A stretch of 64,000 bases of DNA from Veillonella sp. KGMB01456 (GTDB lineage Bacteria > Bacillota > Negativicutes > Veillonellales > Veillonellaceae). The stretch is from the NCBI RefSeq assembly GCF_023051165.1, contig NZ_JALKIG010000007.1, forward strand, positions 1-64,000, written 5' to 3'. How positions within the stretch are numbered: position 1 is the stretch's first letter; each line of letters starts with the position of its first letter. Both the position numbers and the translations under genes were made by a program. Of this stretch, positions 34,453 to 43,715 are shown one piece after another. The notes beneath the pieces are model-generated. The model saw nothing but the letters and a program-made list of their open reading frames with translations, did no database searches and was not told where the DNA came from.

Positions 34453-36444
34453 TTAGGCTTTTAACGGTTTTTTCAAAATAGCCAATAATAAAGCGGTCAC
34501 AACAGAGCCTACTAAGATAGCCAATAAGTACATGAGCGGGTTGCCGATGGTAGGTACTACGAAAATACCGCCATGTGGAGCGCGCAAGGTACATTCAAAG
34601 GCCATGGATAAAGCACCGGCTACAGCTGCCCCAACGATACAGGATGGAATTACGCGAACCGGATCGGCTGCGGCGAATGGAATAGCTCCTTCGGTGATGA
34701 AGGAGAAGCCCATAACATAGTTGGTAATACCGGATTTACGTTCAGCCGGAGTGAAGCGATTAGGGAAGAACGTTGTGCAAAGGGCGATAGCCAATGGAGG
34801 CACCATACCGCCGGCCATAACGGCCGCCATAACACCGTATTCGCCGGTAGCGAGAAGACCTGTGCCGATTACATAAGCCGCTTTATTTACCGGACCACCC
34901 ATATCAACGGCCATCATGCCGGCAAAGATGATACCGATAACGATACGGCTGCTGGTGTCCATGCTCTTCAAGGCGTTCATCAAGCCTTCGTTAAGTGCAC
35001 CAACAGGTGGGTTAATAATGAAGGTAATGATGATACCCATGAAGAGTACCCCCAATACCGGATAGAGTAAAACCGGTTTGATACCTTCCAAAGATTGTGG
35101 TAAGCCGGAGAAAACTCGTTTTAATAAGAGCATGAGATAACCGGCCACAAAACCTGCCAAGAGGGCGCCGAGGAAACCGGAACCGCCTGCGTTGGCGAGA
35201 TAACCGCCGACGAAACCGACGGCAAGACCCGGACGGTCGGCAATACTCATGCCGATGAAACCGGCTAAGACCGGCAACATGAAGCTGAAGGAGGCACCGC
35301 CGATTTTCATGAAGAAGGCGGCCAGTTCCGTACCGGAACCGAATTTACTTGGGTCGGCCGGATTGAAGTCGTCGAATAAGAAGGCGAGGGCAATAAGGAT
35401 ACCGCCGCCAATAACGAACGGTAACATATGGGATACGCCGTTCATCAAATGTTTGTAAATCTGGCGACCGAAGCTGTCTTGGGCGGTAATGGCATTTTTG
35501 TCGGCTTTTTCTTCGCCTGCTTCGAAGATTGGCGCCTTGCCGGACGTTGCTTCTTCCAATAATTCTTTGGCTTTATTGATGCCGTCGGCTACTTTTACCT
35601 GAATGAGCGGTTTGCCGTTAAAACGCTCCATAGGAACGCTCTTGTCGGCTGCCACAATGATACATTCCGCATTTTTGATGTCTTCGGCGGTGATGGCGTC
35701 TTTAACGCCGGCTGCACCGTTTTGTTCTACTTTAATGGTAATGCCCATGTCAGCAGCTGTGCGGGTTAAGGCTTCAGCGGCCATAGCGGTATGAGCGATG
35801 CCGGTAGGGCAAGCGGTTACTGCTAGTACGCGATAAGAGCCGTCGGCAGCTTTAGCCGGCATTGCTTTTGGTGCTTTTGCCGGTTGTTGAGCCTCTTGTT
35901 TAGCGTTAGGCGCAGCGGTAGCGGCTGTGGTTACGTTTTGTTCCACAATAGCTAATGCTTCCGTTTCTGTCATTTTCGGTTTGAATTGGTCTGCTTCTTT
36001 TACATCAATTAAAGCGAGGAATCCTTCAACGGTTTGTGCTTTGATGAGCGCTTCTTTAAATTCGGGATCCATGATGAGGGTTGCTAAGTTGGCAAGAACC
36101 TGCACATGGGTATCGGCTTGCCCTTCCGGGGCGGCAATCATGAAAAATAGGCGGGTCGGTTCGCCGTCCAGGCTTTCGAAGTCCATGCCTTCCGGCACCG
36201 TCATAGCGGATAGGCCCGGTGCTTTTACGCCGATACTTTTAGCATGCGGGGTAGCAAGCCCCATGCCGAGACCGGTGGAGCCGGATTCTTCACGAATCAA
36301 TACATCTTTGATGTACTGTTCTTTATTTTTTAAATTACCGCTTGCATCCATCAATTCGGCCAGTTGGCGAATGGCGATATCTTTGTTGGTCGGATGGGCG
36401 TTCAATTGAATTGATTGCTTCTGTAGTAAATCCGTAATTTTCAT
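34453..36444 (-). CDS. fruA: Fructose PTS transporter EIIABC
   Basis: A 663-residue fused phosphotransferase permease that imports fructose as fructose-1-phosphate. The EIIA domain (1 to about 150) carries the phospho-His67 in LATPHAKS, and a Pro/Ala linker follows. The EIIB domain has its Cys in VTACPTGIAHT (about 212), and from about 320 an EIIC domain has eight or more helices (GGGILIALAFL, DMGGPVNKAAY, ITEGAIPFA). Domain order A-B-C is complete. It lies 4 nt after fruK. Confidence 0.94.
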   Translation of the reverse strand: MKITDLLQKQSIQLNAHPTNKDIAIRQLAELMDASGNLKNKEQYIKDVLIREESGSTGLGMGLATPHAKSIGVKAPGLSAMTVPEGMDFESLDGEPTRLFFMIAAPEGQADTHVQVLANLATLIMDPEFKEALIKAQTVEGFLALIDVKEADQFKPKMTETEALAIVEQNVTTAATAAPNAKQEAQQPAKAPKAMPAKAADGSYRVLAVTACPTGIAHTAMAAEALTRTAADMGITIKVEQNGAAGVKDAITAEDIKNAECIIVAADKSVPMERFNGKPLIQVKVADGINKAKELLEEATSGKAPIFEAGEEKADKNAITAQDSFGRQIYKHLMNGVSHMLPFVIGGGILIALAFLFDDFNPADPSKFGSGTELAAFFMKIGGASFSFMLPVLAGFIGMSIADRPGLAVGFVGGYLANAGGSGFLGALLAGFVAGYLMLLLKRVFSGLPQSLEGIKPVLLYPVLGVLFMGIIITFIINPPVGALNEGLMNALKSMDTSSRIVIGIIFAGMMAVDMGGPVNKAAYVIGTGLLATGEYGVMAAVMAGGMVPPLAIALCTTFFPNRFTPAERKSGITNYVMGFSFITEGAIPFAAADPVRVIPSCIVGAAVAGALSMAFECTLRAPHGGIFVVPTIGNPLMYLLAILVGSVVTALLLAILKKPLKA

Positions 36445-36448
36445 GATA

Positions 36449-37354
36449 TTACTCCTTCTCCAATAATGCTTCTACTTGTTCACGATTTGCGAGCCACTCT
36501 TCAAAGGCGGACGCTGAACCGGCGGCGACGCCCATAGCCAGGGCTTTGTCATATTGGCCATCCGATTCGATATAGCCGGCCAAGAAACCGGCCACCATGG
36601 AATCACCGGAACCTACGGAATTGACGAGTTTGCCTTTCGGTACGGGGCTGGTTCGTACCTCGCCGTTAGCATCAACTAATACGGCTCCGTCAGCGGCTCT
36701 TGATACGAGGACGTTCTGAGCACCTTTGGCCTGTAATTGGCGGGCGGCTTCGATGATGTCTTTTTCCGTTGTAAATTTTGTATGGAATACACTTTCTAAT
36801 TCGTGATGATTCGGCTTAATTAAAAACGGTTTTAAATCGAGTACATTCATGAGTAAATCTTGGGTGGCATCGACGATGATGCGAATATTGCGAGCGCTGA
36901 GGCGCTCCATGATATCACGATAGGTTGTTTCCGGAAGTCCTTTGGGAATGCTGCCGGAGAGAACTAAGGTATCACCGCTCTCTAACGTATCAAGCTGTTT
37001 GTAGAGCTTAGCCATGGCGTCTTCGGTGATAACCGGACCTTGCGCATTGATTTCTGTTTCACCGTTGCTCTTTAATTTCACATTGATGCGGGAATACCCT
37101 TTTTCAAGTCGAATAAAGGCTTCTTCACAACCTTCTTCGCGCAGTTGACGAACGATTTCATCGCCCGTAAAACCGGCAATGAAGCCTAAGGCTGTGTTCT
37201 CGTGGCCTAAATGACGCAACATAATGGATACATTAATCCCTTTACCGCCGGCTACGATGAAGTCTTCATAGGTGCGATTAACGCCGTTTGCTTCAAAGCC
37301 GTTAACGCGCATGACATAGTCGAGGGACGGATTAAAAGTAACCGTGTAAATCAT
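36449..37354 (-). CDS. fruK: 1-phosphofructokinase
   Basis: A PfkB-family sugar kinase of 301 residues that makes fructose-1,6-bisphosphate. TFNPSLDYVMRV opens the protein, GGKGINVS binds sugar, and the catalytic Asp lies in NSVGSGDSMVAGF. Its ATG overlaps the fruR stop (ATGA). Confidence 0.94.
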   Translation of the reverse strand: MIYTVTFNPSLDYVMRVNGFEANGVNRTYEDFIVAGGKGINVSIMLRHLGHENTALGFIAGFTGDEIVRQLREEGCEEAFIRLEKGYSRINVKLKSNGETEINAQGPVITEDAMAKLYKQLDTLESGDTLVLSGSIPKGLPETTYRDIMERLSARNIRIIVDATQDLLMNVLDLKPFLIKPNHHELESVFHTKFTTEKDIIEAARQLQAKGAQNVLVSRAADGAVLVDANGEVRTSPVPKGKLVNSVGSGDSMVAGFLAGYIESDGQYDKALAMGVAAGSASAFEEWLANREQVEALLEKE

Positions 37355-38097
37355 GGCTCTACCTCCTTAATTTCAGTATAGTTATGATAAGCACCTTTTA
37401 CTTTAGTTGTAATAATCGTTGCACTTTCCAATGGGGCAAACGTAACAGACGATATTTTGTCAAATTTTGACGAATCACAAAGTACGTAAGCACGATGACA
37501 TTTATGAATCGCTTTGGCTTTGATAGCTGCTTCGGCCGGATCCGGTGTACTGAAACCGCCTTTTATGCTGACGCCGTTGGTTCCGAAGAAGCCTTTGGTA
37601 AAATTAAAAACATCTAATTGTTGTAAAGCTGTGTCGCCAATGATGGCACCGGTAACCGCTTTTACCTGACCACCAAGGAGAATGACACGACGATAACGGG
37701 CTGCCAGCGCTGCTGCATGAGATGTGCCGTTTGTGACAAAGGTTACATTTTTAGCATTTACAAAAGGTAACATCATTTCCGTCGTGGTGCCTGCATCGAT
37801 AAAGACGAAGTCGTGCTCTTCAATGAGAGTGGCTGCTGCTTGGGCAATCGCCGTTTTTTCATCAGTAAACAAATTGGCTTTCGTCGACATATCGGGTTCG
37901 GTGGTGAAATAGTCTACATCGCAACTTACAGCGCCGCCGTGCACCTTTTGTAGTAAGCCCTTCTGATGCAGTTCGGTTAAATCGCGACGAATCGTGGCCG
38001 CGGAGGAATCAAGGTCTTGCACCAACTCCTGTACGGTAACGGCCCGTTTAGTCCGTAACCGTTCGAGAATTAAGGATTGCCGTTCTTCTGATAGCAT
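37351..38097 (-). CDS. fruR: DeoR-family transcriptional regulator of fructose genes
   Basis: A 248-residue protein with an N-terminal winged HTH (ILERLRTKRAVTVQELVQDL, then SAATIRRDL) and a C-terminal sugar-phosphate sensor domain (DAGTTTEMML, LLGGQVKAVTGAIIG). It heads fruR-fruK-fruA, so it is probably an autorepressor relieved by fructose-1-phosphate. Confidence 0.92.
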   Translation of the reverse strand: MLSEERQSLILERLRTKRAVTVQELVQDLDSSAATIRRDLTELHQKGLLQKVHGGAVSCDVDYFTTEPDMSTKANLFTDEKTAIAQAAATLIEEHDFVFIDAGTTTEMMLPFVNAKNVTFVTNGTSHAAALAARYRRVILLGGQVKAVTGAIIGDTALQQLDVFNFTKGFFGTNGVSIKGGFSTPDPAEAAIKAKAIHKCHRAYVLCDSSKFDKISSVTFAPLESATIITTKVKGAYHNYTEIKEVEP

Positions 38098-38177
38098 GGG
38101 AATCTCCTCTGTGTAACATCACATATATTTTATTAATTATATTAGTATTTTGCTTAATTATGGTTTATCTTAACTAT

Positions 38178-38206
38178 AATATAATCATAATCGCTCATTT
38201 AGTCAA
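38178..38206 (-). promoter_or_regulatory. fru operon promoter
   Basis: On the minus strand TTGACT (38206-38201), a 17-nt spacer and TATATT (38183-38178). No clear FruR operator was picked out by eye. Confidence 0.6.
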
Positions 38207-38340
38207 TGATGAATGACGTTTTTTGAACAAATGTAATCAATAGTGGTAAAAACGATGATTGAATGCCTTTTGGGTATATTAAAAATGCAATTTTTAAAAA
38301 TCTTTCGATTAAATTATAAACCATACTAAAATGGTTCGAG

Positions 38341-38369
38341 TTGACAATAACCCCTTGGCGTGATTAAAT
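38341..38369 (+). promoter_or_regulatory. bioD promoter
   Basis: TTGACA (38341-38346), a 17-nt spacer and TTAAAT (38364-38369). The palindrome at 38383-38407 lies just past the expected start site. Confidence 0.6.
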
Positions 38370-38382
38370 TAAATCAAAATCA

Positions 38383-38407
38383 ATTTGTTAACCACGTGTT
38401 AACAAAT
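38383..38407. promoter_or_regulatory. 25-bp palindromic operator upstream of bioD
   Basis: ATTTGTTAAC (38383-38392) and GTTAACAAAT (38398-38407) form a perfect 10-5-10 inverted repeat over the start region. The arms resemble BirA half-sites (TTGTTAAC), but the known BirA spacer is about 14-16 nt rather than 5. A biotin-responsive repressor is the obvious candidate. Confidence 0.6.
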
Positions 38408-38436
38408 AGGGTAATAATAGAGGAAGGGATGTTATT

Positions 38437-39129
38437 ATGGCACAACTCGAATCAAAGAGTAAGGGCTTATTTGTATTGGGCACGGGAACGGATATCGGCA
38501 AGACATTCATTACCGGCCTTTTGGTGAAAACATTGCGAGACGGTCAATATAAGGCCGGTTATTATAAAGCGGCGGTCAGTGGTGCGCCGTCAATTGCAGC
38601 CAGTGATGCGGGTTATGTGAAAAAAGTGGCCGGCATTGATGTACCGGACGAAGATTTATTATCTTATTTATATGATCATGCCGTATCGCCTCATTTGGCA
38701 GCTCAATGGGAAGGTCATCCTCTTGAAAAAGCCGTAGTAGAAGCGGCTTTTGCGAAAGCAAAAGAAAACTTCGAATACGTCACCATGGAAGGTAGCGGTG
38801 GCATTATGTGTCCATTGCGCTATGATGAAACGGCACATATTTTTCTGGAAGACGTTATCCAATGGTTCAATTTGCCGACCTTGTTGGTAGCTCATGCCGG
38901 ATTGGGTACGATTAATGCTACGGTCTTGACCATCGAATACTTGCGGGCTCGTAATATTCCGGTTAAAGGGGTTATTTTAAACTTCTATACGGATAGCCCG
39001 ATGGAACGGGATAATAAGCTGATGATTGAAGAATTAACGGGCGTACCGGTAATTGCTTGCGTACCGGAAGGGGCTAAGGACTTAGGTGTTTCCGCGGATA
39101 CGTTAGCCGCCTTATATGACGAAGTGTAA
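38437..39129 (+). CDS. bioD: Dethiobiotin synthetase
   Basis: An ATP-dependent enzyme of 230 residues that closes the ureido ring of 7,8-diaminononanoate. The P-loop is LGTGTDIGKTFITG, and MEGSGGIMCPL matches the family's second catalytic block. It precedes bioA with a 160-nt gap that holds imperfect direct repeats (TTAAGTTAGG twice) but no terminator. Confidence 0.93.
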   Translation: MAQLESKSKGLFVLGTGTDIGKTFITGLLVKTLRDGQYKAGYYKAAVSGAPSIAASDAGYVKKVAGIDVPDEDLLSYLYDHAVSPHLAAQWEGHPLEKAVVEAAFAKAKENFEYVTMEGSGGIMCPLRYDETAHIFLEDVIQWFNLPTLLVAHAGLGTINATVLTIEYLRARNIPVKGVILNFYTDSPMERDNKLMIEELTGVPVIACVPEGAKDLGVSADTLAALYDEV

Positions 39130-39289
39130 GCAATATTTTTTTCAAACAGCAACATGTAAGGGTTATATATAAGTTTTTACATATTAAGTTAGGTTACGTA
39201 TTAGTTAAGTTAGGCGCGTATCAGGCTGCGAATACAGTTAACATACGTAATGATTAGGTATAGGTATTTAGAGGTAAAAGGAGTTCAAC

Positions 39290-40642
39290 ATGAGTTCACA
39301 GGTGTGGGTTGAAAGAGATTTAGCGCATATTTGGCATCCTTGTTCACAAATGAAGGATTATGAAACATTGCCGCCCATTGTTATTGACCATGGCAAAGGT
39401 TCGTATTTATATGATGTAGACGGCAATGAATATATCGATATTATCAGCTCTTGGTGGTGTAATTTATTGGGGCACTGCAATCCGAAAATCAATGCGTCCA
39501 TCAAAAAACAGCTGGATACATTGGAACATGTTATTTTTGCTAATTTGAGTCATAAACCGGCTATTACCTTGGCGGAAGAGTTGACTAAAGTATTGCCAAA
39601 AGGACTCAACAAATTACATTTTAACGACAATGGCTCCGGTGCCGTTGAATGCGCTCTTAAAGTGGCTTTCCAGTATCAATATCAAACGGGGCATCCGGAA
39701 CGTCAGAAATTCATGTGTCTCACTGAAAGTTATCACGGGGAAACCATGGGTGCTTTGGCTGTTGGCAGTATGGATTTATTTGCTAAAATGTATCAGCCAA
39801 TGCTGATGGAAACAATCCATACGGAAGCGCCGGATTGTTTCCGTTGCCCATATAATAAGACGCGTGAAACCTGTGGCTGCGAATGTTTCGAGCATATGGA
39901 AGAAAATTTCGCCAAACATAGTCATGAATTGGCGGCTGTTATTGTGGAACCAATCGTACAGGGCTGTGCGGGTATGCGTATCTATCCGCCATTGTATTTG
40001 AAAAAATTACGTGCTCTTTGCGATGAATACGGCGTCCTTCTTATTGCGGATGAAATTGCCACCGGTTTTGGCCGTACGGGCAAAATGTTTGCGTGCGACC
40101 ATGCCGGCATTACACCGGATATCATGACCATTTCCAAAGCCTTGACCGCCGGTTATATGCCGATGTCCATCATGGCTGTTACCGATAAGATTTATGATGC
40201 CTTCTATGCCGATTATTTCGAGTACAAAGCGTTTATGCACAGTCATACCTATGCGGGCAATCCATTGGGGTGTTCAGCTGCGCTGGCTACTTTGGATATT
40301 TTGCAAAACGACGGTGTCTTAGCGGCGGCGCAAGATAAAGCGGTCTTCTTGCACAATGCCTTGGAAGATGCATTGGGTAAACATCCGAATGTGGGTGAAA
40401 TTCGTCATATCGGACTCATTAATGCCATTGAATTGGTTAAAGATCCGGCAACGAAAGAACCATTGCCAAGCAAAGCACGTACAGGCTATCAGATATACAA
40501 AAAAGCATTGGACCATGGTTTATTGCTTCGTCCATTGGGTGATGTGCTCTACTTCAATCCGCCGCTCAATACGGATAATAAGACATTGACTGATGCCATA
40601 GATCGTACGGTGGAATCCTTTGCCGATGTATTAGGAAAATGA
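39290..40642 (+). CDS. bioA: Adenosylmethionine-8-amino-7-oxononanoate aminotransferase
   Basis: A class III PLP aminotransferase of 450 residues. [12 protein letters not shown] and [10 protein letters not shown] are BioA-specific; the PLP lysine lies in [12 protein letters not shown] and [12 protein letters not shown] is the conserved block before it. An insertion with four cysteines ([18 protein letters not shown]) could bind a metal, as seen in some BioA relatives. AAAGGAG precedes the ATG. No bioB, bioF, bioC or bioH is nearby. Confidence 0.92.
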   Translation: MSSQVWVERDLAHIWHPCSQMKDYETLPPIVIDHGKGSYLYDVDGNEYIDIISSWWCNLLGHCNPKINASIKKQLDTLEHVIFANLSHKPAITLAEELTKVLPKGLNKLHFNDNGSGAVECALKVAFQYQYQTGHPERQKFMCLTESYHGETMGALAVGSMDLFAKMYQPMLMETIHTEAPDCFRCPYNKTRETCGCECFEHMEENFAKHSHELAAVIVEPIVQGCAGMRIYPPLYLKKLRALCDEYGVLLIADEIATGFGRTGKMFACDHAGITPDIMTISKALTAGYMPMSIMAVTDKIYDAFYADYFEYKAFMHSHTYAGNPLGCSAALATLDILQNDGVLAAAQDKAVFLHNALEDALGKHPNVGEIRHIGLINAIELVKDPATKEPLPSKARTGYQIYKKALDHGLLLRPLGDVLYFNPPLNTDNKTLTDAIDRTVESFADVLGK

Positions 40643-40691
40643 GAGGCCCCCATATTAGGTAAATGAGAGGCCGATATATTATGAAAATGAG
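40629..40691 (+). repeat. Three echoes of the bioA 3' end
   Basis: Copies of a 20-nt sequence spanning the last codons and TGA of bioA begin at 40629, 40653 and 40677 (period 24, in frame). Copies 1 and 2 match at 19 of 20 positions and both encode LGK-stop; the third is degenerate. Confidence 0.85.
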
Positions 40692-40825
40692 ATTATATCT
40701 CAAGATAATATGCATCTGAAAATAGGCTATTATTCGTAATTGGTATTTGTCACAGGAACAAAATAAGAGTACTCTATATATAGAAAATATTAGAATTGAT
40801 ATAAATTATCAATAGGAGGACTTTT

Positions 40826-41653
40826 ATGAGCAATGTGCGAGTAACGAATATTCACGAAAATGAAGTGGAATGGCGCTCAGAACAAGAGGCGTGGAATAAT
40901 CGTTCCGAATTTTTTGTGGAATTACATGACAAACAAGAACGTGCTGCGCAAGTTACGAATTTTATAGATTTTTTGAAAAAACATAACTTGTTACCGGTTC
41001 CGGGCGGTCGTACCCTCGATGTAGGCTGCGGTGTCGGTGACTACTCCTTGGGCCTTGCCAAACTGGGGTATCAGGCTACGGGCATCGATTTATCGAATGG
41101 TATGATTGCGGGCGCTCGTAAAATAGCGGAAAAAGAAGATCTTGATTTGGACCTTTACGTAGGTCCGTGGAGTGAAACCACTCGTGAAGAACTCGGCTGG
41201 GAACGTCAATTTGATTTGAGTTACAGCTTTTTCTGTCCTGTTATGTTTGACATGAACAATATTGAAGCATTGACCAAGACAAGCCGCAATGCCTGCTTGT
41301 TCGTTGGTTTTGCCGGTCGTCAGGACACTATCGTGGACGCTTTATATGAACACTTTTACGGTCAAAAAGACGACTTCAAATGGCAGGCTAATGTAGATGA
41401 TGTTATTGCTACGGTTAAAAAAGTTGGCCAAGACGTGGCAGTGGAATATGTAAACGTGCCGGAAGTGGAATTTTTCACGGAAGAAGAAGCCCTTCGCTAC
41501 TTTACTATGCGCCTTCATTCGGAAGAATGGGGTACGGAAGAAGCTATGCGTGCTGAAATTTTGCCTTTATTGGCGCCGTATCGCACGGAAGACGGCCGCA
41601 TTCGTAATACATCGGAAGATAAGGTTGCGTGGGTTTCCTGGCGCGTTAAATAG
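40826..41653 (+). CDS. Class I SAM-dependent methyltransferase, substrate unknown
   Basis: A 275-residue protein with a Rossmann methyltransferase core: TLDVGCGVGDYSLGLAKLGY (SAM-binding), TGIDLSNGMI, then FDLSYSFFCPVMFD. It lies downstream of bioDA, but it does not look like BioC and has its own AGGAGG and a 180-nt gap, so a biotin role is not supported. The C-terminal third is specific and unrecognised. Two terminators follow. Confidence 0.7.
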   Translation: MSNVRVTNIHENEVEWRSEQEAWNNRSEFFVELHDKQERAAQVTNFIDFLKKHNLLPVPGGRTLDVGCGVGDYSLGLAKLGYQATGIDLSNGMIAGARKIAEKEDLDLDLYVGPWSETTREELGWERQFDLSYSFFCPVMFDMNNIEALTKTSRNACLFVGFAGRQDTIVDALYEHFYGQKDDFKWQANVDDVIATVKKVGQDVAVEYVNVPEVEFFTEEEALRYFTMRLHSEEWGTEEAMRAEILPLLAPYRTEDGRIRNTSEDKVAWVSWRVK

Positions 41654-41677
41654 CCTTAATTTACAAATAAATTAAAT

Positions 41678-41753
41678 AAAGCCACGGTAGCCGAAGATGA
41701 TTACGGCTTACTGTGGCTTTTTGTAGTGGTCTGAATGATAGCAGTTCAGACCA
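41678..41753 (+). terminator. Two tandem intrinsic terminators
   Basis: The first stem is 41678-41685 with 41713-41720 (AAAGCCAC/GTGGCTTT plus inner pairs), then TT. The second is 41727-41735 with 41745-41753, followed by TTTTCAC and TTTTTT. Confidence 0.85.
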
Positions 41754-41932
41754 TTTTCACTTTTTTAGACTTGAAAACTCAGTCTAAGTGGGTATAATGT
41801 TGTGTATGCTAAACAAATCGATATAGTTTAGTATGGATATTAGCATGACACTAGCATGCCCATTAGCATGGATATTTTATAATGTAACTTTTGATTTATT
41901 TAGGTTTTAATTTATATAGAAAGAGGCTAATT

Positions 41933-42325
41933 ATGAGACTACTGAATAGAACATTGGCCATGTTAGGCCTGGTAGGTACATTGAGCCTATCATTGTTAGC
42001 GCCTGTACAGGCAGCGGATTATTGGTATTATGTAGGTGCCGACATTCATGATAACACAACATCCATCGACAACAGCAGCGTCGACAAAGAAGACGATGTA
42101 GCCCAACTTTGGATTCGTGTAATTCAACCGGGTGGAGACTATTATTTTGAAAAAATGGAAATTAAGAAGAATGAACGCACCATCCAAACCTTGGATATGC
42201 AGTATTTCCATCAAACCGGCATCGCTTACGATAAAAGCGAATACACTTATGATTCCAAACCGGCCGCCATTCAGGCAGGCACTATCGGCGAATCGCTGTA
42301 TAATTTAGTGTGGGGTGCCAAGTAA
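41933..42325 (+). CDS. Small secreted protein of unknown function
   Basis: A roughly 130-residue protein from the ATG at 41933 (GAAAGAGG ahead). A signal peptide (RLLNR, hydrophobic core, cleavage near VQA-AD) is followed by about 105 residues of likely beta structure (WYYVGADIHDNTTSIDNSSV, then VAQLWIRVIQP). The pattern is like small surface-adhesin-E-type domains of Gram-negative bacteria, a weak resemblance. It lies 3 nt before the AEC transporter gene. The 80 bp upstream hold an inverted repeat (CTAAAC/GTTTAG) and three TAGCATG repeats around 41840-41870. Confidence 0.6.
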   Translation: MRLLNRTLAMLGLVGTLSLSLLAPVQAADYWYYVGADIHDNTTSIDNSSVDKEDDVAQLWIRVIQPGGDYYFEKMEIKKNERTIQTLDMQYFHQTGIAYDKSEYTYDSKPAAIQAGTIGESLYNLVWGAK

Positions 42326-42328
42326 TAA

Positions 42329-43285
42329 ATGATTTTGCATATTTTCCTGACGACGGTTCTGCCTATATTATTATTGGTCCTCATCGGCTATTTTATGGAT
42401 AAAAAATTCCACATGGACCTTGATACACTCAGTAAAATGAACTTCTATGTGGTGGCGCCGGCATTTTTGTTTACGAATACATACAGTTACAACGTGACCG
42501 CTGAAAGTGCCCAAGTAGTGTGGCTCACGGTGATTGGTTTTGCGGCCACCTGGCTGGCCAGTTTGGTTTTTGAAAAAATGTTGGGCCTGTCCCATGAAAA
42601 AAGCGGTATCTTCCGCAATGCGGTACTCTTTAATAACTGCGGTAACATTGGTGTGCCGCTTATTGTATTTATCTACTCCAATGAACCGTTTTTACAAGAC
42701 GGCTCGCCTATATGGCTGCAGGCGGCTATCGCCATTCAAATCGTTGTCTTTGTTTGGCAAAACATCGTGACCAACAGCCTTGGCTTTTATTTTGCGGGAC
42801 AGGGCAAAATGAGTAGCACTGATGCGGTCAAATTAGTTTTTAAAATGCCGATTATTTACGCCGTAGCCTTGGCTTTAATTTGTAATTTCGGTAAAATTCC
42901 CGTGGATCAAACATTCTTTTGGCCCGTCCTTACCAATGTGAGTAACGCTCTCGTCATGGTGGCCCTCTTTACTTTGGGCGTACAACTGGCCAGAACCCCG
43001 TTCAACTTCTTTAATCGCGACGTTATGTGGGGTAGCGCGGTCCGTTTGATTGTGGGACCATTAATGGCTTGGCTCGTTATTTGGCCCTATGAACTCATAG
43101 CCGGCCCCGTTTCGGAACTCGTTATGCAAGTCCTCGTTATCTCCGCGGCTGTGCCGGCCGGCGTAACCACAGCACTCATTGCGGGCGTACTTCGTACCGA
43201 AACTGAATACGCCACCCAACTAGTCGTCGCCACCACCGTGCTGTCGGCCGTTACATTGCCGATAGTAATTTTATTAGTTAAGTAA
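42329..43285 (+). CDS. AEC-family transporter (auxin-efflux-carrier fold)
   Basis: A 318-residue inner-membrane carrier with about ten helices. Conserved blocks are NFYVVAPAFLFTNTY near the start and FNNCGNIGVPLIVF in the middle. Related bacterial members move small organic acids such as malate. The substrate is unknown. It follows the secreted protein closely and is probably cotranscribed. Confidence 0.8.
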   Translation: MILHIFLTTVLPILLLVLIGYFMDKKFHMDLDTLSKMNFYVVAPAFLFTNTYSYNVTAESAQVVWLTVIGFAATWLASLVFEKMLGLSHEKSGIFRNAVLFNNCGNIGVPLIVFIYSNEPFLQDGSPIWLQAAIAIQIVVFVWQNIVTNSLGFYFAGQGKMSSTDAVKLVFKMPIIYAVALALICNFGKIPVDQTFFWPVLTNVSNALVMVALFTLGVQLARTPFNFFNRDVMWGSAVRLIVGPLMAWLVIWPYELIAGPVSELVMQVLVISAAVPAGVTTALIAGVLRTETEYATQLVVATTVLSAVTLPIVILLVK

Positions 43286-43304
43286 AACACGCGAGCTTTT
43301 TTGC

Positions 43305-43378
43305 GAAGGCCGTGATGCAATTTCTAAGGCTTGGTTTTGCGCAGCAAAAAGACTCTCAGAAATTGTATCACGGCCTTC
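43305..43378. repeat. Long inverted repeat 1 (74 bp)
   Basis: Arms 43305-43325 and 43358-43378 match at 20 of 21 bp; an inner TTTTGC/GCAAAA stem continues the hairpin. It directly follows the AEC gene and can act as its terminator (TTTTCGC after it). Confidence 0.9.
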
Positions 43379-43391
43379 TTTTCGCAGAAAA

Positions 43392-43460
43392 CCTCTCGCC
43401 GTTTTATAACGGGGAGAGGGAGAAGAGGGGAGGTTTCTGCGTTGCAGAAACCTCCCCTCT
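43392..43460. repeat. Two adjacent hairpins of the inverted-repeat block
   Basis: Hairpin a pairs 43392-43403 with 43408-43419 (one mismatch). Hairpin b pairs 43424-43440 with 43444-43460 perfectly (17 bp, 3-nt loop). A related GCAGAAAACC lies just before, so the element GCAGAAACC occurs in both orientations. Confidence 0.9.
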
Positions 43461-43473
43461 ATCCTCCTCCGCC

Positions 43474-43715
43474 GGTAAGAACGGCCATAAAGTTCTTTGC
43501 GCAAAGCCCCTGATGGAGTGCTCTACGTCGCTAAAAACAGACATAAAGTACTCTGGGAAGAAGAAATGGAGAGGTCCACATCTAAGGGTCTTTTTTGCTT
43601 GCAAAAACCAAGCCTTAGATGTGGAGCCTCTCCATTCTTTATAAGTTTATGCTGTTTTTAGCTCTGATGTAGAGCCCATCAGGAGCTTAAGGACGAACCT
43701 TATGCCGTTCTTACC
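43474..43715. repeat. Giant imperfect palindrome (242 bp)
   Basis: Outer arms 43474-43495 and 43695-43715 pair. Next come 43509-43516 (CCTGATGG) with CCATCAGG near 43675-43682, then CTCTAC and CTAAAAACAG with their complements near 43651-43675. Inside these, 43565-43587 pairs with 43613-43636. The whole segment can fold into one stem with small loops. The right arm includes the gltS stop codon. Confidence 0.85.

Noticed and set aside
38178-38407. A shared regulator for fru and bio from the divergent region
   Set aside because: The bioD palindrome lies downstream of the bioD start and far from the fru promoter, so one site serving both is unlikely.
24930-40691. CRISPR or mobile-element repeats
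   Set aside because: The short direct repeats are two or three copies at gene ends, unique to each site, without spacers of regular size, cas genes or transposase.
40826-41653. BioC malonyl-ACP methyltransferase
   Set aside because: Nearby biotin genes suggested it, but it has its own leader and its C-terminal part does not resemble BioC.
43274-43644. Open frames on both strands in the inverted-repeat block
   Set aside because: They are composed of palindrome arms and share residues with each other because of the inverted repeats; no start signals or recognisable domains.
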